Shown here one piece after another: positions 7,279 through 14,893 of a stretch of 40,166 bases of DNA. Numbering within the stretch: the first letter of the stretch is position 1; each line of letters starts with the position of its first letter. Position numbers and translations under genes: made by a program. The notes under the pieces were generated by a model. It was not told the origin of the DNA, ran no database searches, and was given only the letters and a program-made list of their open reading frames with translations. The DNA lies in contig NZ_LMSG01000022.1 of assembly GCF_001428335.1 (NCBI RefSeq), positions 152,353 to 192,518 on the forward strand, in the 5' to 3' direction. Origin of the DNA: Arthrobacter sp. Soil762. Its GTDB lineage: Bacteria; Actinomycetota; Actinomycetes; Actinomycetales; Micrococcaceae.

Positions 7279-7542
7279 ATGGTGAAAGCACATGTCCAGG
7301 ACCTGGCCAGCATGGGGCGGCCCGTCAGACTTTCTACCCTCGTCCACCGCGCCTGCGGCCGAGTCCTCGCGGCGTTCCGCCCGCGGTGCCCCTATCGCGT
7401 GGGCGATGCCGTGGTGGGCGACGATCCGTTCAACGGCCGGCACGAGGGGATCATCATGTCCCACCGCGGTCCAGCCGTAGAACTCGGGGCCGCGGCTGGG
7501 GTCTTCTTCTACGACCACCGCCACGTGAGGCGGCAGGACTGA
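7279..7542 (+). CDS. Small hypothetical protein with SH3-like segment
   Basis: This encodes 87 residues starting MVKAHVQDLASMGRPVRLST. The ATG at 7279 has an AAGGAG 8 nt upstream, which fixes the start better than the longer open frame beginning at 7183. The N-terminal half is basic. The C-terminal half (RVGDAVVGDDPFNGRHEGII, then MSHRGPAVELGAAAGVFFYD) reads like a small KOW/SH3-type barrel with a VGDxV turn. I do not recognise the family. Its stop codon overlaps the first bases of the palindrome at 7541, and it converges on the 3-hydroxybutyrate dehydrogenase gene. Confidence 0.6.
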   Translation: MVKAHVQDLASMGRPVRLSTLVHRACGRVLAAFRPRCPYRVGDAVVGDDPFNGRHEGIIMSHRGPAVELGAAAGVFFYDHRHVRRQD

Positions 7543-7603
7543 GTTTTTGTCCAGATAACGCGCCCATCAGGCCCGTGGGCCCACGTTATCTGGACAAAAA
7601 CTC
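7541..7603. terminator. Perfect 20-bp inverted repeat, bidirectional terminator
   Basis: GAGTTTTTGTCCAGATAACG (7541-7560) is perfectly complementary to 7584-7603, with a 23-nt loop that itself contains GTGGGCCCAC. T-rich tracts on both sides of the stem suit termination in either direction between convergent genes. Confidence 0.75.
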
Positions 7604-7629
7604 CAGGCCCCGGACGGACTGTTGGGGGC

Positions 7630-8379
7630 TTAGCGCGCCGACCAGCCGCCGTCCATCGCGTAGCTGGCCCCGGTGACCATGCCGGCGTGATCGGACGCCA
7701 GCCAGGCCACCAGGGAGGCAACTTCCTCCGGTTCCACCAGGCGCTTCACGGCGGACTCGGTGAGCATCACCTTGGCCAGGACCTCGGACTCGGGGATGCC
7801 GTGCACCTTGGCCTGGTCCGCGATCTGCTTCTCGACCAGAGGGGTCCGGACGTAGCCAGGGTTGATGCAGTTGGACGTGACTCCGTGCCCCCCGCCCTCA
7901 AGTGCCGTCACCTTGCTTAGCCCTTCCAGGCCGTGCTTGGCGGAAACGTACGCGCTTTTGAACGGGGAGGCCCGGATTCCGTGCACGGATGACACGTTGA
8001 TGATGCGGCCGAAGCCGTTGGCATACATGTGCGGCAGCGCGGCCCGGATCAGCAGGAACGGGGCCTCGAGCATCAGCGCGATGATCCGGCGGAAGTCCGC
8101 CGGATCGAACGCTTCGATGGGGCTGATGCTCTGGATCCCGGCGTTGTTCACCAGAATGTCGCAGTCCAGGCTGAGGGTGGCGAGCGCGTCAACGTCCAGC
8201 AGGTCAACGGCCCAGGCGGTGCCGCCCACTTCATCGGCGAGGGCGGCAGCGCCGGCGGAGTCGACGTCGGCCACCACCACTTTCGCCCCGCGGGCGGCGA
8301 ATTCCCGGACACAGGCAGCGCCGATTCCGCTGGCGCCGCCGGTCACCACGGCCTTGCGGCCGTTCAGTGTGTTTTCCAT
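7630..8379 (-). CDS. 3-hydroxybutyrate dehydrogenase (SDR family)
   Basis: This is a 249-residue cytoplasmic short-chain dehydrogenase that should oxidise (R)-3-hydroxybutyrate to acetoacetate with NAD. The cofactor motif TGGASGIG spans residues 13-20, and D38 follows the second strand, which favours NAD. NNAGIQSISPIEAF (78-91) and the catalytic set S130/S131, Y144 and K148 (AYVSAKHG) are present. The C-terminal VTGASYAMDGGWSAR is typical. The NNAGIQ and HGIRASPFKSAYV blocks match the 3-hydroxybutyrate dehydrogenase subgroup. I use the ATG at 8379, which places the glycine motif normally; starts at 8397 or 8412 are possible. The gene lies 61 nt downstream of the MHS transporter on the same strand, suggesting an uptake-and-oxidation operon. 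Confidence 0.88.
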   Translation of the reverse strand: MENTLNGRKAVVTGGASGIGAACVREFAARGAKVVVADVDSAGAAALADEVGGTAWAVDLLDVDALATLSLDCDILVNNAGIQSISPIEAFDPADFRRIIALMLEAPFLLIRAALPHMYANGFGRIINVSSVHGIRASPFKSAYVSAKHGLEGLSKVTALEGGGHGVTSNCINPGYVRTPLVEKQIADQAKVHGIPESEVLAKVMLTESAVKRLVEPEEVASLVAWLASDHAGMVTGASYAMDGGWSAR

Positions 8380-8440
8380 TGCAGATCTGTTTCCCATCGT
8401 GTGCGCGCTCAATTTCCCTGCGGTGAACTGCTCAGGCAGT

Positions 8441-9823
8441 TCAGCGTGAGGCCGCCGGGAGCAGTCCCTCGCGGGCGGCGTCGGCCTTATCCACTTCCTC
8501 CAGCGCGATGCCCTTGGTTTCCTTCAGGCTCAGCACCGCCACCGTCGTGATCGCGCAGGCGACCACGAGGTAGATCGCCGTGGGCAGCCAGGAACCGGTG
8601 TCCTTGAGCCACTGGGTAGCCAGCAGCGGGGCAAGCGAACCGGCGAAGATCGAGGTGACCTGCGAGCCCAGCGAAACGCCCGAGTAGCGCATCCGGGTGG
8701 GGAAGAGCTCGGCCATGATGGCAGGCTGGCCGGCGTACATAAACGCGTGCAGGCAGAGTCCGATGGTCACGGCCAGGACAATCACCACGGCGTTGCGGGT
8801 ATCGAACATGGGGAAGGCGAAGAACGGCCAGGCCGCACCGGAGATGGACCCGATCAGGTAGACCGGCTTGCGTCCCAGCTTGTCCACGAGCCGTCCCACC
8901 TGCGGGATGACCAGGAAGTGGATGACGTGGGCGATCAGGAGTGCGAGCAGGAGCGAGGACGTGTCGTATTTGTGCACGCTCTTGAGGTAGACAATGGCGA
9001 AGCTGACCACCAGGTAGTACATGATGTTCTCCGCGAAGCGCAGCCCCATGGCCTGCAGGATGCCCTTGGGGTACTTGCGCACTACCTCGAAGACGCCGTA
9101 GCTGACGGCCTGCTCCTTCTCCACGAGGGCCTTGGCCTCCAGGAAGATGGGCGCCTCGGTGACGTGGGTGCGGATGTAGTAGCCAACGAAGACGATCACG
9201 GCGGAGAGCCAGAACGCCACACGCCAGCCCCAGCCGAGGAATGCCTCGGGACTCAGGGCGGTGGACATGATGAACAGCACCAGCGTCGCCAGCAGGTTGC
9301 CCACCGGCACTGCGGCCTGCGGCCAGCTGGACCAGAACCCGCGGGACTTGTTGGGGCTGTGTTCGGCAACCAGCAGCACCGCGCCGCCCCATTCACCGCC
9401 GAGCGCGAAGCCCTGGATGAAGCGGAGGGCTACCAGCAGAGCCGGAGCCAGGTAGCCGATGTCGGCAAAGCCCGGGAGGCAGCCCATCAGGAAGGTGGCC
9501 ACGCCGACGATCACGATAGTCAGCTGCAGCGTGGGTTTGCGGCCCAGTTTGTCGCCGATCTGGCCGAAGACGATGCCGCCGAGGGGGCGCGCCACGAAGC
9601 CCACCGCATAGGTGAGGAACGCCTGGATGATGCCGTCCAGCTCGTTGCCGGTGGCGGGGAAGAAGTACTTCCCGAAGACCAGGGTGGCGGCGGTGGCGTA
9701 GAGGAAGAATTCGTACCATTCCACTACCGTGCCCACCATCGAGGCGGCCACAATCTTCTTAAGCCCGGATCCCTTGGGTGCGGATCCGGCGGCATTGTCT
9801 GCCGAGCGCTGCTCTACGCTCAT
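8441..9823 (-). CDS. MHS-family major facilitator transporter
   Basis: This is a 460-residue proton symporter-type protein with 12 predicted membrane segments. The family motif IVAASMVGTVVEWYEFFLYA near residues 24-43, ARPLGGIVFGQIGDKLGRKP and ALGGEWGGAVLLVAEHSP are diagnostic of the metabolite:H+ symporter family (ShiA, ProP, KgtP, PcaT relatives). RYSGVSLGSQVTSIFAGSLA is also conserved. It is followed by 3-hydroxybutyrate dehydrogenase, so 3-hydroxybutyrate or a related short-chain acid is the likely substrate (inference). AAGGAG 6 nt before the ATG at 9823 fixes the start. A LysR gene is divergent at 9953. Confidence 0.9.
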   Translation of the reverse strand: MSVEQRSADNAAGSAPKGSGLKKIVAASMVGTVVEWYEFFLYATAATLVFGKYFFPATGNELDGIIQAFLTYAVGFVARPLGGIVFGQIGDKLGRKPTLQLTIVIVGVATFLMGCLPGFADIGYLAPALLVALRFIQGFALGGEWGGAVLLVAEHSPNKSRGFWSSWPQAAVPVGNLLATLVLFIMSTALSPEAFLGWGWRVAFWLSAVIVFVGYYIRTHVTEAPIFLEAKALVEKEQAVSYGVFEVVRKYPKGILQAMGLRFAENIMYYLVVSFAIVYLKSVHKYDTSSLLLALLIAHVIHFLVIPQVGRLVDKLGRKPVYLIGSISGAAWPFFAFPMFDTRNAVVIVLAVTIGLCLHAFMYAGQPAIMAELFPTRMRYSGVSLGSQVTSIFAGSLAPLLATQWLKDTGSWLPTAIYLVVACAITTVAVLSLKETKGIALEEVDKADAAREGLLPAASR

Positions 9824-9901
9824 GAGTTTCTCCTTAGTGTCCACTTTGACACGCGCTGTGATCCACAGCACTAATGGCTCCACTGAGTATTACTGCACAA
9901 A

Positions 9902-9916
9902 CATTCGCGTTCAATG
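9902..9916. promoter_or_regulatory. Candidate LysR box between the MHS transporter and its regulator
   Basis: CATT-N7-AATG (9902-9916) is a short dyad of the T-N11-A kind. TGCACAA occurs at 9894-9900 and again at 9938-9944. The region lies in the 129-nt divergent gap where a LysR regulator would bind. Confidence 0.35.
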
Positions 9917-9952
9917 CCCAATCCGGCACCTGCTGTGTGCACAATTGCAGAT

Positions 9953-10870
9953 ATGAAGGCAAATCCCGATGACCTCCTGGTCCTGCTCGCGGTATCCCGC
10001 TCCGCCAAATTTACGACGGCGGCGCAAGTGTTGGGGCTGAACCACACTACCGTTTCGCGTCGGATAGCCGCCTTGGAGAAGGCGCTGGGCGGCCGCGTCC
10101 TGGCACGGGCGGCCGGCGGCTGGGAGCTGACGGAGCTAGGCACGGAGGCCGTCCGGGTCGCCGAGCAGGTGGAGGCAGCGGTGAGTGCGCTGGGCCCGGC
10201 AGGCCAGGCACCGGACCCGATTACCGGCGTCGTGCGCATGACGGCGACCGACGGCTTCAGCGCCTACATTGCCGCGCCCGCCGTGGCACGGCTGCGCCGG
10301 AAACACCCGGGACTGAGCGTAGAAGTGGTGACGATGACCCGGCGGGCGCTGCAGCAGCGCTCCGGCCTGGACATCGAAGTGGTGGTGGGCGAACCGCAGG
10401 TCCACCGGGCCGAAGCCGTCCAACTGGGCGAGTACATGCTGGGGATGTACGCCTCGCGTGCCTACCTTGCCGAGAACGGGACGCCGGCGAGCGTTGCCGA
10501 ACTGACGGAGCACCCGCTGGTGTACTTTGTGGATTCGATGCTGCAGGTGGACGACCTGGACGCACCGCGGCGGCTGGTACCGGCCATGCGCGAAGGGCTG
10601 ACGTCCACAAACGTGTTTGTCCATGTGGAGGCCACCCGCGCCGGTGCCGGCATCGGATTCCTGCCGTGCTTCATGGGCAATCTGCACAGCGACCTGGTCC
10701 GGCTGCTCCCCGACGACTTCGCCGAATTGCTCCCTTACTGGATGGTGCTGCGGCCCGATTCGATGCGCCGCCCCGCCGTGGCCGCCGTGGTGCAGGCACT
10801 TCGCGACCAGACGGCGGCGCATCGGGACGCCCTGCTGGGTCGCGCTCAGAAGCCATCGACTGCTCCGTAG
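9953..10870 (+). CDS. LysR family transcriptional regulator
   Basis: This encodes 305 residues. The N-terminal winged HTH (DDLLVLLAVSRSAKFTTAAQ, VLGLNHTTVSRRIAALEKAL) is followed by the linker helix and a periplasmic-binding-like effector domain from about residue 90 (VVRMTATDGFSAYIAAPAVA onward). The ATG at 9953 is chosen because the protein then begins directly before the HTH; no clear ribosome site is seen. It is divergent from the MHS transporter and 3-hydroxybutyrate dehydrogenase operon, the standard LysR arrangement, so it probably activates that operon with a substrate-derived inducer. Confidence 0.9.
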   Translation: MKANPDDLLVLLAVSRSAKFTTAAQVLGLNHTTVSRRIAALEKALGGRVLARAAGGWELTELGTEAVRVAEQVEAAVSALGPAGQAPDPITGVVRMTATDGFSAYIAAPAVARLRRKHPGLSVEVVTMTRRALQQRSGLDIEVVVGEPQVHRAEAVQLGEYMLGMYASRAYLAENGTPASVAELTEHPLVYFVDSMLQVDDLDAPRRLVPAMREGLTSTNVFVHVEATRAGAGIGFLPCFMGNLHSDLVRLLPDDFAELLPYWMVLRPDSMRRPAVAAVVQALRDQTAAHRDALLGRAQKPSTAP

Positions 10871-10892
10871 GCGCCGTTTTCAGGCCCCAAAA

Positions 10893-10917
10893 GGGCCCAG
10901 GGCCCACGCCTGGGCCC
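10893..10917. repeat. 8-bp GGGCCCAG inverted repeat
   Basis: GGGCCCAG (10893-10900) pairs with CTGGGCCC (10910-10917) around a 9-nt loop, just after the LysR stop. It may terminate that gene. Confidence 0.5.
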
Positions 10918-10918
10918 A

Positions 10919-10965
10919 CGCTACCGAGGGACCCCAATCGAGCTTGCGAGATTGGGGAGGTAGCG
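10919..10965. repeat. Two-step hairpin element, probably a dispersed intergenic repeat
   Basis: CGCTACC (10919-10925) pairs with GGTAGCG (10959-10965), and inside it CCCCAATC (10932-10939) pairs with GATTGGGG (10950-10957) around a 10-nt loop. It sits between the convergent LysR and spermidine-synthase-like genes. I recall this stem as a recurrent Arthrobacter intergenic element, but could not check. Confidence 0.65.
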
Positions 10966-10972
10966 GGGAGGG

Positions 10973-11956
10973 TTACCTGGCCGAACTTGTGAGGCCAGGG
11001 GGCCGGTGGGGATCAATCGATAGCGTGCGCGGGTCGTGACGCACCGGGGAGTTCGCGGCGAAGGCCCGCACCTGGGCGTCGTTCCAGATGTGGGCCGGGA
11101 CGGCACCGCCCAAGAGCCGGCGGGCAAGCTGCGGGTCCCCGTCCAGCGGGGTGTCGCTGCCGGCCATTACCATGTTGCCGTAACGGCGGCCCTTCAGCAT
11201 GGAGGGGTCGGCGATGATGACGGTGTGTGTGAACGCGGCCGCGATGGTGGCGGCGTCTTCCCGCGCATTCTTCAGGTCCGGGGCGTCGCCTGAGTTCACT
11301 ATATAGATGCCGCCCGGCGACAGGACCCGCTTGATGTGGTCATTGAATTCGGCGGTGGTGAGCGGCCGCGGCGTGAGTGAACCGGCAAAAACGTCGCGGA
11401 TGATGAAGTCGCGGCTGTCCGGCGTGAGCGTCTCGGTGACCTCGCGGGCCTCCCCCACACGCAGGCGAAGAAGTGGCGCCTTGGGCAGGTCGAACCAGCC
11501 GCGGACGTACTCGGCCAGCTTGCCATCGAGCTCCACCACCACCTGCCGGGCGTCCGGATAGGCAGTGTGGAAGTACCGGGCCAGGGAACAGGCCCCGCCG
11601 CCCAGGTGCAGCCCGCGCAGCCGCTCGGTCCCGCCCGCAGTGGGCGCACCCGGCTTGGCGCCGCCCTTTCCGGACTTCAGCGGCCAACGTGACTCAATCA
11701 GCGCCGCCATCCAGCGCATGTACTCAAAGTCAAGGAACAACGGATCGGCGAGGTCGATGTGGGAGCTCATGACACCGTTGATCTTCAGGAGCCACCCATT
11801 GGAGTTGTCCTGGTCCGCAATGAGCTCGCAATCGCCCGTATCAATGTAGTAGACGCCCTCGACAGGGCCATCGGGACGGGTTCCCTTGGGCACCTCGATG
11901 ACACCCGCCGTCGAACGCTGGCCGTTCCGGCCGCCTGACTTGCTGCGCTTTGCCAT
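10973..11956 (-). CDS. Spermidine-synthase-like methyltransferase-fold protein
   Basis: This is a 327-residue protein. A basic Ser/Gly-rich N-terminus (MAKRSKSGGRNGQRS) precedes a small beta region with DQDNSNGWLLKINGVMSSHI, as in the spermidine synthase N-terminal barrel. A Rossmann-type core follows: LRGLHLGGGACSLARYF is the nucleotide-binding glycine motif, VVVELDGKLAEYVRGWF supplies the acidic residue after strand 2, and FIIRDVFAGSLTPRPLTTAE corresponds to the active-site loop. Many actinobacterial proteins of this type lack proof of polyamine synthesis, and no other polyamine gene is nearby, so I avoid naming it speE. It stands alone on the minus strand. Confidence 0.75.
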   Translation of the reverse strand: MAKRSKSGGRNGQRSTAGVIEVPKGTRPDGPVEGVYYIDTGDCELIADQDNSNGWLLKINGVMSSHIDLADPLFLDFEYMRWMAALIESRWPLKSGKGGAKPGAPTAGGTERLRGLHLGGGACSLARYFHTAYPDARQVVVELDGKLAEYVRGWFDLPKAPLLRLRVGEAREVTETLTPDSRDFIIRDVFAGSLTPRPLTTAEFNDHIKRVLSPGGIYIVNSGDAPDLKNAREDAATIAAAFTHTVIIADPSMLKGRRYGNMVMAGSDTPLDGDPQLARRLLGGAVPAHIWNDAQVRAFAANSPVRHDPRTLSIDPHRPPGLTSSAR

Positions 11957-12019
11957 TACCCGTGTGCCGCTTCAGTCATGGATCAACCATAATTGACCGC
12001 CCTGCGTCGGCGGTCCGGC

Positions 12020-12039
12020 CCGGTCTCAGTCCAGACCGG
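12020..12039 (-). terminator. GC-rich hairpin after the coiled-coil gene
   Basis: CCGGTCT (12020-12026) pairs with AGACCGG (12033-12039) across a 6-nt loop, between two minus-strand genes. There is no clear T tract, so termination is tentative. Confidence 0.4.
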
Positions 12040-12057
12040 TCCCGGCAGCGACCCTGG

Positions 12058-12591
12058 CTAGGTTGCGAGCGGCCTGTCCCGACCTGCCCTTTCCTGGTCC
12101 CGTCGAAGGGCCTCCGCTCGGGTGGCGTCGGCGCGGGTCGCGTCGGTGCGAGTGGCGTCGTCCGGATGCACGTCGGTGTCGGACCGCATGGCGTCGGCGC
12201 GGGTCGCGTCGGTGCGGGTCGCGTCGGTGCGGGCGTCGCCGTCGTGATTTATGTCCGGGTCCAAGACGTCGGCCTTCTGCGTGCGCTCGGCCACGTCCTC
12301 CCGGAGCAACCTGGCGTCGTTGGCCTTCGTTTCAGCCTCCTGCTTCAGCCGCGCCGCCTCAACCTGCGCCTGCTCCGCATCGGCACGGGCGCGGCTGGCC
12401 CGGGCTTCGTTCTCGCGCGCCTCGAGTTCGACGTCCTCGGCTTTCCGGCGCATTTCGGCGGCCTTTTCGCGCTGCGATTCCTCCCGCTTCAGCTCCATGG
12501 CCCGACGGCGACTCCCGGTCACCAGCCACAGCACGATCAGGACCACCACGACAATGCCAACAATCACCCAAACCCACGATGTTGTATCCAC
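12058..12591 (-). CDS. Membrane-anchored coiled-coil protein with pentapeptide-periodic tail
   Basis: This encodes 177 residues. A single N-terminal transmembrane segment (WVWVIVGIVVVVLIVLWLVT, residues 6-25) is followed by RRR, so the rest is probably cytoplasmic. Residues 30-110 are a long charged heptad-like coiled coil (ELKREESQREKAAEMRRKAE and so on). The tail is an imperfect five-residue repeat of the form R-x-D-A-T: RTDAT, RTDAT, RADAM, then RTDAT, RADAT, RAEAL. The start is a GTG at 12591 preceded by AAAGGAT. Similar proteins are found beside stress-associated envelope genes, as here (12781-14806), but the role is unknown. The repeat is also visible as imperfect 15-bp units in the DNA at 12121-12240. 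Confidence 0.72.
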   Translation of the reverse strand: MDTTSWVWVIVGIVVVVLIVLWLVTGSRRRAMELKREESQREKAAEMRRKAEDVELEARENEARASRARADAEQAQVEAARLKQEAETKANDARLLREDVAERTQKADVLDPDINHDGDARTDATRTDATRADAMRSDTDVHPDDATRTDATRADATRAEALRRDQERAGRDRPLAT

Positions 12592-12677
12592 GACTACCCA
12601 TCCTTTCCACTCCGTTGTGACGGGGTTCCTGCGATGCCGGGGCGGCAGGCGATACGAACCCCTTTGAAATTCAGGTA

Positions 12678-12713
12678 GGAAGGGTACTTACCTTCCGTTA
12701 CTAATCATGCTTA
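12678..12713 (+). promoter_or_regulatory. AT-rich control region upstream of the envelope/stress module
   Basis: GGAAGG (12678-12683) and CCTTCC (12691-12696) form a dyad around GTACTTA. It is followed by an unusually AT-rich stretch with repeated TTACTA and the octamer CATGCTTA (12706-12713), which also occurs before the DUF6458 gene at 29644. A stress-factor promoter or operator is plausible; I cannot assign -35 and -10 boxes with confidence. Confidence 0.4.
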
Positions 12714-12780
12714 CTATTTTACGGCCAGTATCGCTGGTTCTTGATCAACAAGAGGCCTTCTTTGGAAAGAGAGAGCGAAG

Positions 12781-13770
12781 ATGACAGAGAACCAATGGCC
12801 CGAGGACTCGGCTTACCCGGCTCCACCGGCCGCCCGCGGAACCACAGGAGAACGCGCGCCCGGCACGTTCCCCCGTACATTACCCACAGCAGCGCCGCCG
12901 ACGGGCGATCCCTCCGGGACGTCCCGCACGGATGCTGTCCGGGAAGAAGCACAAGATGTTGCGCAGACCGCGGCGGATTCCGCACAGAGTGTGGCGGAAA
13001 CAGCCAAGTCGGAAGCGGCGAACGTCGCGTCGGAGGCCAAGGCTAATGCCAAGGACCTCCTTTATCAGGCGCGCAGCGACCTCACCGTGCAGGCCGGCGC
13101 CCAGCAGCAGAAGGTAGCCAACGGCCTCCGGTCTGTCTCGGACGAACTCCACGCCATGGCGCAGGCGTCCGACCAGCCCGGTGTGGCCACCGACCTGGTC
13201 CGCCAGGCCGCGGAACGTTCCTCGTCCGTCGCCTCCTGGCTGGACGGCCGCGACCCCGGATCGCTCCTGAACGAAGTCAAGAGCTTTGCCAGGCAGCGGC
13301 CCGGGACTTTCCTGCTCCTGGCCGCTGGCGCCGGTGTCCTCGCCGGGCGGCTCAGCCGCAGCCTGAGCGCAGGCGCACCGGAGTCTGACACGACCAGAGC
13401 CGGCGGCCAATACGACGCGACCGGGCAATACGGCACCGGTGGCCCGTACGAGGGCACCGGTGGTCAGCATGCCGCGGGCCCTGGCGGCTACACGCCGTCG
13501 GTCGGTGGGACTGTCCCGCCCCCGCCGGTACAGCTGCCCGGACCGGCCACCACCACGGCAGGGTTCGACGGCGGCGCGCCAGGGAGCAACTACAGGGACC
13601 CTTCGCGTCCCGCCAGTCCATTGGACAGCCCCCAACTCGCGGAACAGCACTCCTCCGGTGACCGCCTCGCCGACGATCCCCTGGGCGAACGGGAGCTCGC
13701 CGACGATCCAATGGCCAACGACCCCCTGACCCGGGACCGCTCCGCAGACGGTCAGACTGGCAGGCTGTGA
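12781..13770 (+). CDS. YqjD-like helical membrane-associated protein
   Basis: This is a 329-residue low-complexity protein. Residues 1-55 are Pro/Thr/Arg-rich and disordered. Residues 55-130 form an Ala-rich amphipathic helix with 11-residue periodicity (AQTAADSAQSVAETAKSEAA, NVASEAKANAKDL), like apolipoprotein- or LEA-type helices. A single hydrophobic segment (GTFLLLAAGAGVLAGRLSRS) lies near residues 179-198, comparable to YqjD/ElaB membrane anchors. The C-terminal third is Gly/Tyr/Pro-rich with acidic LADDPL, LADDPM repeats. GAGAGAG upstream of the ATG may serve as ribosome site. Its stop overlaps the start of the Holin-X gene, making the first gene of a three-gene module probably acting at the membrane under stress. 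Confidence 0.78.
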   Translation: MTENQWPEDSAYPAPPAARGTTGERAPGTFPRTLPTAAPPTGDPSGTSRTDAVREEAQDVAQTAADSAQSVAETAKSEAANVASEAKANAKDLLYQARSDLTVQAGAQQQKVANGLRSVSDELHAMAQASDQPGVATDLVRQAAERSSSVASWLDGRDPGSLLNEVKSFARQRPGTFLLLAAGAGVLAGRLSRSLSAGAPESDTTRAGGQYDATGQYGTGGPYEGTGGQHAAGPGGYTPSVGGTVPPPPVQLPGPATTTAGFDGGAPGSNYRDPSRPASPLDSPQLAEQHSSGDRLADDPLGERELADDPMANDPLTRDRSADGQTGRL

Positions 13771-14201
13771 TGAGCAGCCAGCTACCTGCGCCTCCCCCAT
13801 CGGCGGCGCACGCGAAGGCGGACAACACATCGTTGGGCGACTTGCTCGGTGACGTGACCCGCGACCTGTCCACGTTGATGCGCCAGGAAGTGGAGCTGGC
13901 CAAGGCCGAACTGAAGGAATCCGCCAGCAAGGCGGGCAGGGGCGGTGGCATGCTCGCCGGCGCCGGCGTAGCCGGCCACTTCGTCCTGCTGTTCCTGTCG
14001 ATCGCCCTCTGGATCGCGTTAGGCGAGCTGATGGGACTCGGCTGGTCCGCCGTCGTCGTCTCAGTCATCTGGGGCATCATCGCCGCGGTGCTGGCGTCCG
14101 TGGGCCGCAGGGAGCTCAAAACCGTCAAGGGCATGCCCCAAACCGCTGAAACACTCCAGGAAATTCCCCCAACCCTAAAACCCGGTGAGGTAAAACCATG
14201 A
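13770..14201 (+). CDS. Actinobacterial Holin-X / phage holin family protein (DUF1469)
   Basis: This encodes 143 residues. The N-terminal amphipathic region (SLGDLLGDVTRDLSTLMRQE, then VELAKAELKESASKAG) is the diagnostic block of the DUF1469/Holin-X family. Two transmembrane segments follow: AGVAGHFVLLFLSIALWIAL and WSAVVVSVIWGIIAAVLASV. The ATG at 13770 overlaps the previous stop (TGATG); a GTG one codon earlier is possible. The next gene overlaps by ATGA. Despite the family name there is no prophage here, and in actinobacteria these proteins sit in chromosomal envelope operons such as this one. Biochemical function is unknown. Confidence 0.85.
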   Translation: MSSQLPAPPPSAAHAKADNTSLGDLLGDVTRDLSTLMRQEVELAKAELKESASKAGRGGGMLAGAGVAGHFVLLFLSIALWIALGELMGLGWSAVVVSVIWGIIAAVLASVGRRELKTVKGMPQTAETLQEIPPTLKPGEVKP

Positions 14202-14806
14202 GCGACAACCCGGACGTTATCCGTTCAGATATTGAAGCAACCCGGGCCCGCCTGGGCACAAACGTGGACGCGGTGGCAGACAAGGTGACGCCTTCGAACA
14301 TCGTCCATCGTCAGACAGACAAAGTGCGGGACGCCGTGTTCGGAGTGAAGGAGAAAGTTATGGGAACAGCCGACGATGTCACCGCGCGTGTGCACGGTGG
14401 CGCCCACTCCCGCACCGACAGCGCAGGCAACGCACTCAGTGAAGCGGGCGCCGCGGTTGGTGACGCCCCGCACCAGGTGAAGGCCAAAACGCAGGGTAGT
14501 CCGATGGCTGCAGGCCTGATCGCGTTCGGGGCGGGCCTGCTCCTGTCCTCACTGATCCCTGCCAGCGAGAAGGAACGGGAAGCAGCAGATGCCCTCAGGT
14601 CCGCCGCCGACCCGTTGACCACCGAGCTGACCGAGGCCGCCAAGGACATGGCCGAAGGCCTGAAGGAACCGGCACGGGAAGCCATGGAGAACGTCAAAGC
14701 TACGGCCACCGACGCCGCCGAGCACGTCAAGGCCGAAGGCCAGGTTGCCGCGGCGGACGTCAGGGACCGCACCGCTGACGCCAGGGAGAACGTGCAGAAC
14801 ACCTGA
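14198..14806 (+). CDS. DUF3618 domain protein
   Basis: This is a 202-residue protein. The N-terminal block DVIRSDIEATRARLGTNVDA, then VADKVTPSNIVHRQTDKVRD is the DUF3618 signature. A glycine-rich hydrophobic segment (GSPMAAGLIAFGAGLLLSSLI-like, residues 101-121) is probably a membrane anchor. The C-terminal 70 residues are an Ala/Glu/Lys amphipathic helix resembling that of the first gene in the module. The start overlaps the Holin-X stop (ATGA), so the three genes are translated as a unit. DUF3618, Holin-X and a YqjD-like protein commonly occur together in actinobacteria; a role in membrane organisation or osmotic stress is a guess. Confidence 0.85.
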   Translation: MSDNPDVIRSDIEATRARLGTNVDAVADKVTPSNIVHRQTDKVRDAVFGVKEKVMGTADDVTARVHGGAHSRTDSAGNALSEAGAAVGDAPHQVKAKTQGSPMAAGLIAFGAGLLLSSLIPASEKEREAADALRSAADPLTTELTEAAKDMAEGLKEPAREAMENVKATATDAAEHVKAEGQVAAADVRDRTADARENVQNT

Positions 14807-14858
14807 CCGGCGTGGCTAAGGCGGACCCGGGCTGCGCCAGACGACCAGGCCGACGGGT

Positions 14859-14893
14859 CCAAGCGGCGGGACTAGGCAAGGCCCGCCGCTTGG
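14859..14893. terminator. 12-bp perfect hairpin downstream of the DUF3618 gene
   Basis: CCAAGCGGCGGG (14859-14870) pairs with CCCGCCGCTTGG (14882-14893) across an 11-nt loop. It lies between convergent genes and lacks a long T run. The rest of 14807-15053 holds a CCCGGG-flanked repeat but no gene that I can support. Confidence 0.6.

Noticed and set aside
13770..14201. Prophage remnant because of the holin-family name
   Set aside because: No phage structural, integrase or lysis genes are nearby. Holin-X/DUF1469 genes are ordinary chromosomal genes in actinobacteria.
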